Below are positions 24,549 to 32,536 of a stretch of DNA of 64,000 nt, one piece after another (position 1 is the stretch's first letter; every line of letters begins with the position of its first letter). The stretch lies in assembly GCF_036203305.1 (NCBI RefSeq), contig NZ_CP108131.1:2728001-2792000 (forward strand), written 5' to 3'. A program made the translations under genes and the position numbers. The stretch is from Streptomyces sp. NBC_00190 (GTDB lineage: Bacteria > Actinomycetota > Actinomycetes > Streptomycetales > Streptomycetaceae). The notes under the pieces were generated by a model. The model was not told the DNA's origin. It was given only the letters and a program-made list of their open reading frames with translations, and ran no database searches.

Positions 24549-24974
24549 TCAGGATGCTTCGTCGAGGACGAGGGCGAGCTGCTCGTGGCGGTTGAGGTGG
24601 TTGTCGCACTTGGTGCACATGCGTTCGGCGGCACGTCGGTGGGCGCGCACGCCCTGCTTGCTCCCGCAGGACTGGCGGCTGACAGGCGGCAGGAGCTCGC
24701 TGTCGTCGGCTCCGTCGACCGCGGCGAGGATGGTTCCGTCGTTCCAGATGCGGCCCCCGCACACGCCGTCGAACGCGGCCTTGGCCGGGTTGACCTGGAG
24801 GATGCAGGCGGCTCGGAACGGGCAGCGGCCGCAGACGTGCAAGATCGGGTCGCAGATGTCGCGTAGGCCGCTGATGTCGTCCCACCGGTCTGCGGCGGGC
24901 GAGAAGTCGCCGTCTCCGAAGCAGGGGGCGTGGTCGGTCACGTGGGTGTCGGTGGTCTGCCGGGGTCCGGTCAC
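24549..24974 (-). CDS. WhiB-like iron-sulfur transcription factor of phage origin
   Basis: The 141-residue protein has the exact WhiB cysteine pattern C-X29-C-X2-C-X5-C (Cys18, 48, 51, 57), followed by GVCGGRIW, a variant of the usual G[VI]WGG turn. A C-terminal CTKC...H segment suggests an extra metal-binding knuckle. WhiB-like proteins bind a 4Fe-4S cluster and contact the principal sigma factor; phage versions can redirect host WhiB function. The GTG start overlaps the methyltransferase stop (GTGA). Confidence 0.82.
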   Translation of the reverse strand: MTGPRQTTDTHVTDHAPCFGDGDFSPAADRWDDISGLRDICDPILHVCGRCPFRAACILQVNPAKAAFDGVCGGRIWNDGTILAAVDGADDSELLPPVSRQSCGSKQGVRAHRRAAERMCTKCDNHLNRHEQLALVLDEAS

Positions 24975-26458
24975 AGGACGGCCTCCAGTTGCTGGCCCAG
25001 CCACTTTGCGACGTTCACCGAGACGGCGTTCCCGGCCTGCATGGTCTGCTCGGCCTGGGTGCCGTAGACGACGGTTTTCTCGGGGAACCGCTGGCCGAGG
25101 AGCTGCTCGCGGGGGTTCAACATGCGGAAGTGGCAGTCCTCGACGGCGGGTGCGGTGCGCACGAGGCCGGCGGAGTCGCGGGTGGCGAGGGTGTGGAACG
25201 GTTCGGCTGCGGTCTTGACGGCGGCCTTGCGGTAGGGGATGACGAGGGTGTTCCGGGCGATGGCCGGGGCCGCGCCGCCGGGCACGACTAGCCCGTGGTG
25301 GTTGCCCTGGGCTGTGACAGTCGCCAGCGGGTCGGAGGCCCGGGACGCCGTGGCGTTGTTGCGGTACTCGATGATGAACGGGTCCACGGTCACCAGGGCC
25401 TCGCTCTCCCGGGTGAGGCGGGTGCGCAGCGGGACGTCAACGGGCGCTGCCTCCGTGTTCCACGATCCGCCGGTGGGAACGAGGAGCGCGTCGCCCTGCT
25501 TGGCGGTGCGGGTCGGCAGCGGCTGACCCCCTACCCCGAACGCCCGGTCGCCTCCGTTCTTGCCGTGGACGAGGTTGATGCCGCTCGGCTCGTACGGGAA
25601 CTTGGCCAGGCCGGCGCGGATCCGTGCCATGGTGGTGTCCGCCAGGGGCCTGCGGCGGTCGCCGATGCGGGTTCCGAGGTCGCCCCAGTTGATGATGTCG
25701 CTGGCTGGCCGGACGTAGGGCTCGACCATGGCGTGGCGGCAGGCCGTGTTGGGGCAGCGGTAAATGTAGTCACGCCGGTACTTGCCGATGCGCTGGTTCT
25801 CATTGTTCCAGGACTGGCGGGCGTGCACGTCCTCGCCGCAGTCCATGCAGAAGGCGAGGGGGCGAGGCTCGACATTCGGGGCGCGCATGGTTTTGAGGGT
25901 GAAGACCACGTACATGCGGTCGCGCCACTGCGGGGCGCGCAGATTCATTTCGTCTCCGACGTGGGCGCTGGAGACGGAGACGATCTGTGCGCGGTAGCCG
26001 AGCTTGTCCATGGCGTCGATCCACACCCAGAAGAGGATCCAGTCCAGCCCGAACTCGACGACGTTCTCCACGATGACGGCCTTGAACTTCTTGGCCTCGG
26101 CGGCGCGGACGACGCACCAGGCCGTGGCTCGGGTCCGTTCGAAGGCGTCCTTGGGCAGGGAATTCCAGCCGTCGAGGCCGTCGAGCATGTCGAGCTGTTC
26201 GGATTCGCGGCGGCGGCCGCCGGCGGGGCTGATCTCGGTGCAGATGACGGACGCCCACAGCACGTCTGCGCGCGGCAGGTACTTCATGGGGAAGCCGGTG
26301 ATGTCGATGCAGGCGTGGTCGGCGTTGGGGTGGTTGGCGGCGTGGCTGTCGATGGCGAGCTGCCAGTGGTTGACGCCGAGGACGAGCTCGTACCCGGCTT
26401 CGGTGAGGCCGGTACTGCTGCCGCCGGCACCGCACAGAAGGTCTATGACGCGGTTCAC
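24971..26458 (-). CDS. C5-cytosine DNA methyltransferase with zinc-ribbon insertion
   Basis: The 495-residue protein has the Dcm motifs: I, DLLCGAGGSSTG (6-17); catalytic Cys73 in ASVICTEISPAGG, replacing the usual PPCQ; VI, VENV (130-133); VIII, QWRDRMYVVF; and X, AGNAVSVNVAKWLG near the C-terminus. A CMDC...CPNTAC segment between the catalytic and recognition regions looks like a zinc ribbon. No restriction enzyme is adjacent, so it most likely protects phage DNA from host restriction. Copy 2 of the start-associated repeat lies upstream. Confidence 0.88.
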   Translation of the reverse strand: MNRVIDLLCGAGGSSTGLTEAGYELVLGVNHWQLAIDSHAANHPNADHACIDITGFPMKYLPRADVLWASVICTEISPAGGRRRESEQLDMLDGLDGWNSLPKDAFERTRATAWCVVRAAEAKKFKAVIVENVVEFGLDWILFWVWIDAMDKLGYRAQIVSVSSAHVGDEMNLRAPQWRDRMYVVFTLKTMRAPNVEPRPLAFCMDCGEDVHARQSWNNENQRIGKYRRDYIYRCPNTACRHAMVEPYVRPASDIINWGDLGTRIGDRRRPLADTTMARIRAGLAKFPYEPSGINLVHGKNGGDRAFGVGGQPLPTRTAKQGDALLVPTGGSWNTEAAPVDVPLRTRLTRESEALVTVDPFIIEYRNNATASRASDPLATVTAQGNHHGLVVPGGAAPAIARNTLVIPYRKAAVKTAAEPFHTLATRDSAGLVRTAPAVEDCHFRMLNPREQLLGQRFPEKTVVYGTQAEQTMQAGNAVSVNVAKWLGQQLEAVL

Positions 26459-26468
26459 GGTGGTGGTG

Positions 26469-26480
26469 CTCCAAGAGGTC
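26469..26480 (-). promoter_or_regulatory. start-associated repeat, copy 2
   Basis: GACCTCTTGGAG on the minus strand, 10 bases before the GTG of the methyltransferase at 26458. Confidence 0.6.
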
Positions 26481-26536
26481 TGCCGGGGCCCCGCCCCGGC
26501 GGGAAGCGCCGGGGCGGGGGTAAGGCGGGTGAGGGG

Positions 26537-27022
26537 TCAGACGGTGCGCAGGCCGCCCGCGGCCTGGGCGACGCGGAGGAAGGCAATCCAGCGGGCCCAG
26601 GTCTGGTCGCCGAAGGGCAATTCGGCGCAGTCGTAGTTCGGGTGCGCCTCGTAGCGGTTGAGCGCGGCGGCGATTTCGCTCGGCGTGACCCAGAACCCGT
26701 CGCAGAAACGGAGCTTGTACGCGGGGATGGCGTCCGGTTCGTCGTCGGCTGCTTCACGAACGGCCTGGTAGGCAGCTACGAACGCGGCCTTAGCCTTCTG
26801 CCGCTCCTCGGTGAGGTCGGCCGTGTCCGAGAAGTCGGCGGGGTCCACGCCGTACTCCTCGAAGGTGGGCCACTGCGGGCGGTCCTTCTCGACCGTCATT
26901 CCGAAGTGGGCCATGGTGTCGATGACGCTTGCGCCTTGAAAGGCGGACAGGTAAAGGGAGTCGTTGGGGCCGGTCCCGCGTATGGCGCGGTTCTCACCCA
27001 CGATGAAGAAGTCGTAGCCCAT
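26537..27022 (-). CDS. phage protein of unknown function
   Basis: The 161-residue protein starts MGYDFFIVGENRAIRGTG, has a central acidic helix (LTEERQKAKAAFVAAYQAVREAADDEPD) and aromatic-rich flanks. No recognised domain. The ATG at 27022 is 7 bases after the SD part of the start-associated repeat. Confidence 0.65.
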   Translation of the reverse strand: MGYDFFIVGENRAIRGTGPNDSLYLSAFQGASVIDTMAHFGMTVEKDRPQWPTFEEYGVDPADFSDTADLTEERQKAKAAFVAAYQAVREAADDEPDAIPAYKLRFCDGFWVTPSEIAAALNRYEAHPNYDCAELPFGDQTWARWIAFLRVAQAAGGLRTV

Positions 27023-27029
27023 GTTCGGT

Positions 27030-27041
27030 CTCCAAGAGGTC
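27030..27041 (-). promoter_or_regulatory. start-associated repeat, copy 3
   Basis: GACCTCTTGGAG on the minus strand, before the ATG at 27022. Confidence 0.6.
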
Positions 27042-27073
27042 TGGGTCGGGCCGCCGCTGCGGCGGCCCAAAGG

Positions 27074-27499
27074 TCAGAGCGCGGCGGCGCGGGTCAGGTC
27101 GAGGCGGTACCGGGCGTACTCGTCGTCCTCACCGAGGACCTCGCACAGCTGGGCCCATGTCTCGCGGTTGTGGCTGGTAAGGCCGCTGCTCCAGTTGCGG
27201 AGGTGGAAGATGTCCCAGGTGCCCGTGAACTCGGCGTACTGGCCGCCGGACGTCCAGTAGAAGCCGGTGGCTGTGGCGACCTCGGTGGTGCGGTTGAGCA
27301 CAAGTTCCAGGCCGGTGGCGTCGAACGCGGCGTCGTGGTCGCAGTCGGTGAGTAGGTCGCGGACAGTTGCCGCAAGGAGTAGGCAGATAGATCGGGCTAC
27401 CACGGCAGCATCTGCTTCGCGGGCATCGGCCCGAAGGTGGGCTTCGTGGAGGCGCAGTGCTTCAGGAAGTTGATAGCTCTGGCCGGTGGGCTGGGTCAC
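27074..27499 (-). CDS. phage protein of unknown function
   Basis: The 141-residue protein is helical at its N-terminus (LPEALRLHEAHLRADAREAD) with a beta-like FYWTSGGQYAEFTGTWDIFHL middle. No family recognised. The GTG at 27499 follows a two-mismatch variant of the start-associated repeat (GACCACTCGGAGAC, 27506-27519), which supports this start over longer upstream reading. Confidence 0.6.
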   Translation of the reverse strand: MTQPTGQSYQLPEALRLHEAHLRADAREADAAVVARSICLLLAATVRDLLTDCDHDAAFDATGLELVLNRTTEVATATGFYWTSGGQYAEFTGTWDIFHLRNWSSGLTSHNRETWAQLCEVLGEDDEYARYRLDLTRAAAL

Positions 27500-27558
27500 G
27501 AGGAAGTCTCCGAGTGGTCTGGATGGCCCGGCCGCCAAAGAGGCGGCCGGGCGGGGTG

Positions 27559-27705
27559 CTACTTGTGAGCGGCGTGCATGCGGTGCTGCCCGCCACAGGT
27601 CATGCAGCGCGGGGCCCGCATGCGGGCCTCGTAGCGCAGCTCCTGCGCGACGATCACGGCGAGCCCGGCAGCGATGCCGCAGGCAAAGGCGAGAAGCCAG
27701 GTCAC
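27559..27705 (-). CDS. 48-residue single-span membrane protein with CxxC
   Basis: MTWLLAFACGIAAGLAVIVA forms an N-terminal membrane anchor, followed by a short cytosolic part with CMTCGGQHRMH. A GGGAGG site precedes the GTG, which overlaps the stop of the 27702 gene (GTGA). Small membrane proteins with a zinc-knuckle-like end are common in phage early operons. Function unknown. Confidence 0.6.
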   Translation of the reverse strand: MTWLLAFACGIAAGLAVIVAQELRYEARMRAPRCMTCGGQHRMHAAHK

Positions 27706-27896
27706 GACTGCCTCCCGTCACGGACGTCGCACGGGCCGAGGAGCTGAGCCATCGCGACCAACACGCCCTGTGCGTCTCCGGTCAGGCGCGCGTTCTCGAG
27801 GGCGGCCTCAACCCGTTCGCGCTGCTCCGGGGTCTGCGGGTGGGCAAAGAGGTGGTTGCAGGAGGGCTCGGGATTCTGAGCCTGGGACTCGGTCAT
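27702..27896 (-). CDS. small phage protein of unknown function
   Basis: The 64-residue protein (NHLFAHPQTPEQRERVEAAL, then ENARLTGDAQGVLVAMAQLL) reads as a short helical hairpin. It is tightly packed between the 27908 gene (11 bases) and the 27559 gene (4-base overlap). No function assigned. Confidence 0.5.
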   Translation of the reverse strand: MTESQAQNPEPSCNHLFAHPQTPEQRERVEAALENARLTGDAQGVLVAMAQLLGPCDVRDGRQS

Positions 27897-27907
27897 GTGG
27901 CCCTCGC

Positions 27908-28558
27908 CTATTCCGGGGTCTGGCCGATGAGGGCGACGGCGACCGTGACGACGCCTCCGTCACCGGCCCAGACCGAGAGCGGCCAGTCGTTGCCGCCCTG
28001 CTGGTGAAGGCAGCGCCAGCCCATGGAGCGGAGCTCGGCGACCTCCCGGCCGTACCGGGCGATCGCGCCCTCGGGCTTGGGGAAGAAGTCGGTGATGGGC
28101 TCGACGGTCGAGTGGTCGTTCTTGAGGCCGGTGATGCTGACTGCCTTGAGGGGCTTGAAGCGGACCCCGAGGGCGCGCTGCTTGAGGAAGGTGGCGATCG
28201 CGTCGAACAGCGGCAGGTGCTGGTTGCCGTGGTGGGTCTGCGCTCCGGTCTCGGTGGAGTCGTAGACGATCTCCTGGATCGTCGCGACGTCGTCCTTGAT
28301 TCGCTGGACGTGCCACCCCTCCACCTCGTCGGGGTCGGCGGGCAGCGTGTGCTCGGAGGTGATGAGCAGGTAGGAGCCGTCGTTCAGTTCGGCGGTGATG
28401 CCGTACATCCCGCCGCACAGCTCGACGTCGGTGACGAGCCCCATGCGGCGGAGCGGGGTGATGACGGGCTCGTAAGCCGACCACAGGGCCTGCCACACCC
28501 GGTCGTCGGTGTTGCCGTGGTCGGGCAACGGGGCGAGCTGCGAAGCCTCGCTGTTCAT
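27908..28558 (-). CDS. phage protein of unknown function
   Basis: The 216-residue protein contains YEPVITPLRRMGLVTDVELC and YLLITSEHTLPADPDEVEGW, and ends GDGGVVTVAVALIGQTPE. It is predicted alpha/beta and soluble; no family recognised. It has copy 4 of the start-associated repeat, a CCAAC/GTTGG palindrome and early promoter copy d upstream, so it begins a separately controlled transcript. Confidence 0.62.
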   Translation of the reverse strand: MNSEASQLAPLPDHGNTDDRVWQALWSAYEPVITPLRRMGLVTDVELCGGMYGITAELNDGSYLLITSEHTLPADPDEVEGWHVQRIKDDVATIQEIVYDSTETGAQTHHGNQHLPLFDAIATFLKQRALGVRFKPLKAVSITGLKNDHSTVEPITDFFPKPEGAIARYGREVAELRSMGWRCLHQQGGNDWPLSVWAGDGGVVTVAVALIGQTPE

Positions 28559-28562
28559 GATC

Positions 28563-28574
28563 TCTCCAAGAGGT
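28563..28574 (-). promoter_or_regulatory. start-associated repeat, copy 4
   Basis: GACCTCTTGGAG on the minus strand, 5 bases before the ATG at 28558. Confidence 0.6.
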
Positions 28575-28582
28575 CGTTGTGG

Positions 28583-28610
28583 CCAACAGTACAGAGTTGG
28601 GATCTATCTT
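28583..28610 (-). promoter_or_regulatory. CCAAC-N8-GTTGG palindrome with upstream AAAGATAGAT, copy 1
   Basis: The palindrome (28583-28587 with 28596-28600) and the adjoining AGATAGAT box recur at 32392-32420, each just upstream of an early gene. Likely operator of a phage repressor. Confidence 0.5.
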
Positions 28611-28620
28611 TGAAGGCGTT

Positions 28621-29664
28621 TCAGGGCGCCTCCGCAGAACCGAACCCCTCCCCTGCTTCTTCTATTCTATATGCATCCGTGGGGGTGTCCACATTCCTGC
28701 GGGACTTTCGCCCCCGGGACGGAACTTCTTCCCGGGCCGCGTCCTTCCAGTTCCGAACCGCGCTCCTGGCCGCACTCCGCGCCTCCAGCACCGCGCCGGC
28801 GCTGAGGTCGGCGCGACGCCGGCGCTCGTCCGCGTCCCGGTGCCACTGGTCCCAGTGGTCATCGTTGGCCCGCCGCTCGGCGTCGCGCTCCCGGGCTTGC
28901 TGCCGCTTGCGTTCCGCGCGCGGGTTCGTGCCACAAGCGCGGCAGGAGGGAGCGGGGTTGCCCGCGTGCTTGGAGCATCCCGGCTTCTGTGGCGCAGCCT
29001 GCTGGTCGGTGGTACCGACGTCGCCGGAAGGCTCCCCTGCGGCGACAGCCGCGGGGGTAGGGGGGAAAGGAAGAACAGAGGAAGAACCAAGGAAGGAAGG
29101 GGTTCCACCGGTGGAACCGACAGGGTTCCCCGCTTGGAACTCCCCGGGTTCCACCGGTGGAACCTGACCCTCGCCTCCCTCAGGGTTCCCCTCGTGGAAC
29201 CCACCCTGTGGAGGCTTCTCCTGCGGGGCCTGCGCCTTGCCTTTCACTCGGTCCTCGACGTCCTGGGCGGTCATCGCCGGCTTGGCCGGAGCCGCCCGCT
29301 TGACGCCCGGCCGCGCCTTGGCGGGGTTCTTCGGGGCGGCCCGCTGGGTCTCCAGGCGTGCCTTGAGGTCGGCGGTGCTGGGGATCGGAGGGATGCCGTT
29401 CGGGAAGACGCGGTAGACCGCAGCCCGCCCGGCCTTGCCCGTCTGGACACGCTCCACGAGGCCCTTGGCGACAAGCTCGGTTACCAGAGTGATGGCCCGC
29501 TTCTCGTTGACGCCGACCCACGCGGCCAGTCGCGCCAGGCCCGGACGGGACAGACGGGTCTCGTCATCGGCGGAGTCGGCGAGCTTCTGCAGCGCGAGCT
29601 TCTGGCTCTGGGTGATCACTTCCTTCGGCAGGTAGCTGGCAACGACCATCAGGTGGATAGACAC
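28621..29664 (-). CDS. winged-helix protein, probable replication/DNA-binding factor
   Basis: The 347-residue protein opens with a winged helix (SQKLALQKLADSADDETRLS, then RPGLARLAAWVGVNEKRAI and VERVQTGKAGRAAVYRVF), a Pro/Gly-rich linker with repeats (HEGNPEGG, QAGNPVGSTGGT), a zinc-knuckle-like CSKHAGNPAPSCRACG and a basic coiled-coil end (ERKRQQARERDAERRANDD). This plan fits phage replication initiators or regulators. The GTG at 29664 follows GAGGGG; longer upstream reading lacks support. Early promoter copy d lies inside its last codons. Confidence 0.6.
   Translation of the reverse strand: MSIHLMVVASYLPKEVITQSQKLALQKLADSADDETRLSRPGLARLAAWVGVNEKRAITLVTELVAKGLVERVQTGKAGRAAVYRVFPNGIPPIPSTADLKARLETQRAAPKNPAKARPGVKRAAPAKPAMTAQDVEDRVKGKAQAPQEKPPQGGFHEGNPEGGEGQVPPVEPGEFQAGNPVGSTGGTPSFLGSSSVLPFPPTPAAVAAGEPSGDVGTTDQQAAPQKPGCSKHAGNPAPSCRACGTNPRAERKRQQARERDAERRANDDHWDQWHRDADERRRRADLSAGAVLEARSAARSAVRNWKDAAREEVPSRGRKSRRNVDTPTDAYRIEEAGEGFGSAEAP
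28659..28675 (-). promoter_or_regulatory. early-promoter motif, copy d (inside a coding region)
   Basis: Minus strand TGCATATAGAATAGAAG with -35-like TGGACA 16 bases from -10 TAGAAT. It lies within the 3' end of the winged-helix gene and reads into the 27908 gene. Confidence 0.6.
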
Positions 29665-29757
29665 GGGGCCCCTCGGAGGCGGTGTTTCTGGCAGGACAGG
29701 GGGCCCCGCCACCGCGGCAGTCGCGGTGGCGGGGCTGGAAGGCGGGCGGGGCCTGGG

Positions 29758-30894
29758 CTACCGCTGAACGGCGGTGACCCGGATGGCGCGCGTTGTCTTC
29801 TTCGCGGCCGTTCTCATGGGGATCGCGACCCCGGCTTCCTTCATCACGGCCTCCATGCGCTGGAAGTCGGCGCCGGTCTTCTCGGGTATCGGTACGCCGA
29901 GGACGTCGAAGGTGTCGATCATGGCCTCGCGGTCAACTTCCTGGACCGGGTTGCCTCCGGTCCATCTCAGCTGGTTCGGGCCGTAGATGCCCGCCGGTGA
30001 GTCGTCGAGCTTCGCGCGGGCCTTCTTCTTGATCCGCTGGCCTTCGGCCTCCATCTCGTGTCCGCGTACGTACTCGGACAGAGCCGTCTCGCGGTCCGCG
30101 TCGTCGTGGACGAGGACCGTCTGCACGGCGACTCCGGGAGTCTTGGGCTCTCCCCAGCATGGTGTCCGGAAGGGGCAGTTGTCGCAGATGGGGTCCAGCC
30201 CCGGCCCGTCGAACGACCGGGTGGCTTCCTCGGGGCTCTCGTACTCCATGACGCGCTGCACCCACCACCGAGCGCGGGTGGCTTCGGCCTTGTCGAAGGG
30301 GAACTCCTGGACGTACTCGGCCCCGTTGTCCCGGTTGACGAAGCGGAACCGGATGCGGCCGACGTCGATCGGGCCGAGCCTGGCCATCGGCTTCTGCCCG
30401 TGGATGTCCAACCAGCCCACCGTGCGAAGGAGGTCGGCGTACAGGTACGCCTGGCGGATCTCGGCTGCGGTGGCGCCGTACCGGATCACCCGGTCCCACA
30501 GGAAGGTGGACTTCGTCTTGATGTCCTCGACGGTGACCACGTCGGCCGGCGCCGTCGGCCGCAGGCGCTTGGGGAGCCGCGCGGCGGTGGACGCGTCAAG
30601 GTGGACGGCGTCGACGTGGCCACGGATGCTGTCGTCGGCCACCGCCGTCTCCACCAGCCAGCCGTACTCCGAACGGGCCGATCCGAGGAGTCCCTCGTGG
30701 AGGTAGGTGCCCAGGATCGCGGCTCGCTTGTCGGAGGTGTCCGTACGTTCGGCGCCCGACAGGATGTAGGCGGCTCGGCGCTCGCATACGGTGTCGGAAG
30801 CTCCCAGCTGACGCTGTTGCGACCGGGGGCGCCGCGCGTCCTGGATGTGCGCTGCGGGCCACAGAGACGGGCTGCTCACAGGCTGGGCGGTCAT
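29758..30894 (-). CDS. Cas4/RecB-like PD-(D/E)XK exonuclease with Fe-S cysteines
   Basis: The 378-residue protein has nuclease residues Asp95 (RGHVDAVHLD) and the Asp124-x-Lys126 pair (TVEDIKTKST), plus a Cas4-type cysteine set: Cys37 near the N-terminus and Cys237, Cys240 and Cys246 (CDNCPFRTPC) after it. Such phage nucleases resect DNA ends for recombination. The ATG overlaps the stop of the Sak4-like ATPase by one base, so nuclease and recombinase form a coupled pair. Confidence 0.78.
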   Translation of the reverse strand: MTAQPVSSPSLWPAAHIQDARRPRSQQRQLGASDTVCERRAAYILSGAERTDTSDKRAAILGTYLHEGLLGSARSEYGWLVETAVADDSIRGHVDAVHLDASTAARLPKRLRPTAPADVVTVEDIKTKSTFLWDRVIRYGATAAEIRQAYLYADLLRTVGWLDIHGQKPMARLGPIDVGRIRFRFVNRDNGAEYVQEFPFDKAEATRARWWVQRVMEYESPEEATRSFDGPGLDPICDNCPFRTPCWGEPKTPGVAVQTVLVHDDADRETALSEYVRGHEMEAEGQRIKKKARAKLDDSPAGIYGPNQLRWTGGNPVQEVDREAMIDTFDVLGVPIPEKTGADFQRMEAVMKEAGVAIPMRTAAKKTTRAIRVTAVQR

Positions 30895-31994
30895 CAGGCC
30901 GCCTCCCCTTCGGACGCGCCGTCGACGCGCTTGCCGCGCTCGACGGCTGCGCGCAGCTTTGCGGCGACGTCGTCGCCTAGCGCCTGGTCCATGTCGTCAC
31001 GGGGGTTCTCGATCTGTACGAGTCGGTCGCTGATGGCCGCCTGGATGGTCGATGCCTCCTGCCTGGTGAGGCCCGAGGTGTCCGGCCGCGTCTCGCGCCA
31101 CAGCTTGGCGAGGGCTTCCTTCGCCGAGGTCTCCTCCACGCGCTTGAGCCACGGTGCCAGCCTGTCGCCGGCGAGCAGGGGCATGACGCGAGGCTGGGAC
31201 TTTGCGGAGCAGCCCAGCCGGTTGAAGACCAAGTCCTCGATGGAGAAGTCAGGCAGCCGCATCGGGCGGCGCTTTTCGACTCGGAGGCGAAGTGACCTTG
31301 CCTTGATGATGTGCGGGTCTTCGTCGCGCTTCATGCGCACCCACACGGTGGCGTCGAATCCGAGGTCCTTGTGGCCGGAGACCTTCCATTCCTTACGGCC
31401 CGAGATGGGGTTGCCGTTCTCGTCTACGGCAGAGACTTCCTTGCCGCGAGCAAGCACGATCGCGATTCCGGGAAGGGTCTGGAGGAGGTGCATGACCCGC
31501 CCCCAGCGGTCCACGGCGTCGTTCCACAAGTTCATGGGGATGTCGATGCCGGCGTCGGGGTCCGAGGCAAGGACGGCCTTGTTCTTCCGCGTCCGCCTGG
31601 CCCTCTCCTGGGTCCAGTTGGTGAGCATGCGCCACAGCGCGGATCCGGAGTCGATGACGAGGACCACGGGCGGCTCACCGGCCTCGGCCGCACGGCAAGC
31701 CTCCGCGTGGACGGCCTCTATCTGCTCCAGGATGTCGCGGTAGCTGCCGTCATGGTCGATGACGAGGTAGTCGGCGCCGTCGATGGCGGCGTACTCGTCG
31801 GCGGACCCTTCGGACAGGTCAATCCAGTAGGTCTGCCCGGTGAGCGGGGAGGCCGAGAACTCGGCGGCGGCGTAGGACTTGCCGCTCCCTTCCTCGCCTT
31901 CGAGGACGAGCAGGGGATATGGGACCTGGCCGGTCGGCTTGCGGGTCTTGAGCTTGGGGGACGCCGGTCGCGCCGGCGCCTGCTGCTGGGACAC
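30894..31994 (-). CDS. Sak4-like RecA-fold ATPase (phage recombinase)
   Basis: The 366-residue protein has Walker A GEEGSGKS (33-40), Walker B VVLVIDSGSA (Asp115) and the downstream sensor region GIAIVLARGKEVSAVD. This is the AAA_24/Sak4 single-strand annealing branch found next to exonucleases in actinophages. The GTG at 31994 is 4 bases after the SD part of the start-associated repeat. It heads the recombination pair with the Cas4-like nuclease. Confidence 0.8.
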   Translation of the reverse strand: MSQQQAPARPASPKLKTRKPTGQVPYPLLVLEGEEGSGKSYAAAEFSASPLTGQTYWIDLSEGSADEYAAIDGADYLVIDHDGSYRDILEQIEAVHAEACRAAEAGEPPVVLVIDSGSALWRMLTNWTQERARRTRKNKAVLASDPDAGIDIPMNLWNDAVDRWGRVMHLLQTLPGIAIVLARGKEVSAVDENGNPISGRKEWKVSGHKDLGFDATVWVRMKRDEDPHIIKARSLRLRVEKRRPMRLPDFSIEDLVFNRLGCSAKSQPRVMPLLAGDRLAPWLKRVEETSAKEALAKLWRETRPDTSGLTRQEASTIQAAISDRLVQIENPRDDMDQALGDDVAAKLRAAVERGKRVDGASEGEAA

Positions 31995-31998
31995 GTCT

Positions 31999-32010
31999 CT
32001 CCAAGAGGTC
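31999..32010 (-). promoter_or_regulatory. start-associated repeat, copy 5
   Basis: GACCTCTTGGAG on the minus strand, 4 bases before the GTG at 31994. Confidence 0.6.
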
Positions 32011-32019
32011 GTGGTGTGG

Positions 32020-32370
32020 TCAGGCAGCGCGCAGTGCGCGGGTCTCGAAGAGGTCCGCCCAGTCGGGGCGGGCGCCGATGAGTTCGCGCACGTAGCGGCT
32101 GCGGAAGTCGTTGTTCAGCCGGAACTCATCGCCTCGCGTCGCTTCGCCGTAGCGGTAGCGGAGGAGTTCGAAGAGCATTCCGATGCCGATGCGCTGGAAT
32201 CCCTTGCCGATCGCGTCTTGGACGAGGTTCTCCAGGTGACGCATCACCCAGGGGTTCAAGGCGTGGAAGGCCTCGAATCGCTGCTGGATGGTGAGATCGC
32301 GGACGGATTCCGGGAGGCGCACGGGCTGGATGTCGTCCAGGCCGAACAGGGTGGGCTGCTCAAGCGACAT
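32020..32370 (-). CDS. phage early protein of unknown function
   Basis: The 116-residue protein (LTIQQRFEAFHALNPWVMRH ... DEFRLNNDFRSRYVRELIGA) is a type commonly seen at the start of actinophage replication modules; no function is established. The CCAAC/GTTGG palindrome copy 2 lies 22 bases upstream of its ATG. Confidence 0.65.
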   Translation of the reverse strand: MSLEQPTLFGLDDIQPVRLPESVRDLTIQQRFEAFHALNPWVMRHLENLVQDAIGKGFQRIGIGMLFELLRYRYGEATRGDEFRLNNDFRSRYVRELIGARPDWADLFETRALRAA

Positions 32371-32391
32371 GATCCCCCCTCGGGATGATGA

Positions 32392-32420
32392 CCAACGGTT
32401 CAGTGTTGGAATCTATCTTT
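32392..32420 (-). promoter_or_regulatory. CCAAC-N8-GTTGG palindrome with AAAGATAGAT, copy 2
   Basis: Palindrome arms at 32392-32396 and 32405-32409, followed on the minus strand's upstream side by AAAGATAGATT, which contains a possible -10 (TAGATT). Matches the site at 28583-28610. Confidence 0.5.
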
Positions 32421-32477
32421 CGATGTGGGGTCATGTCGATCTCGAACAGCTTCGACGGGTTCCGGCGGGTCTCGCAT
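32400..32477 (-). CDS. possible 25-residue leader peptide
   Basis: MRDPPEPVEAVRDRHDPTSK then DRFQH, behind a full GGAGGT ribosome binding site. It begins 60 bases downstream of early promoter copy e and ends inside the CCAAC palindrome, so it could be a leader or a small regulator. Coding status is uncertain. Confidence 0.35.
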   Translation of the reverse strand: MRDPPEPVEAVRDRHDPTSKDRFQH

Positions 32478-32536
32478 GCACACCTCCATGGCGGTCGATT
32501 TGCAGCTCGCGCCACCGCTCGAACGCGACAACGTAC

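Noticed and set aside
25295..27355. Long plus-strand open frame
   Set aside because: Antisense of the cytosine methyltransferase and its neighbours; no domain and composition typical of a mirrored frame.
29758..30894. CRISPR-associated Cas4
   Set aside because: No other cas gene or repeat array; adjacency to a Sak4-like ATPase shows a phage recombination role.
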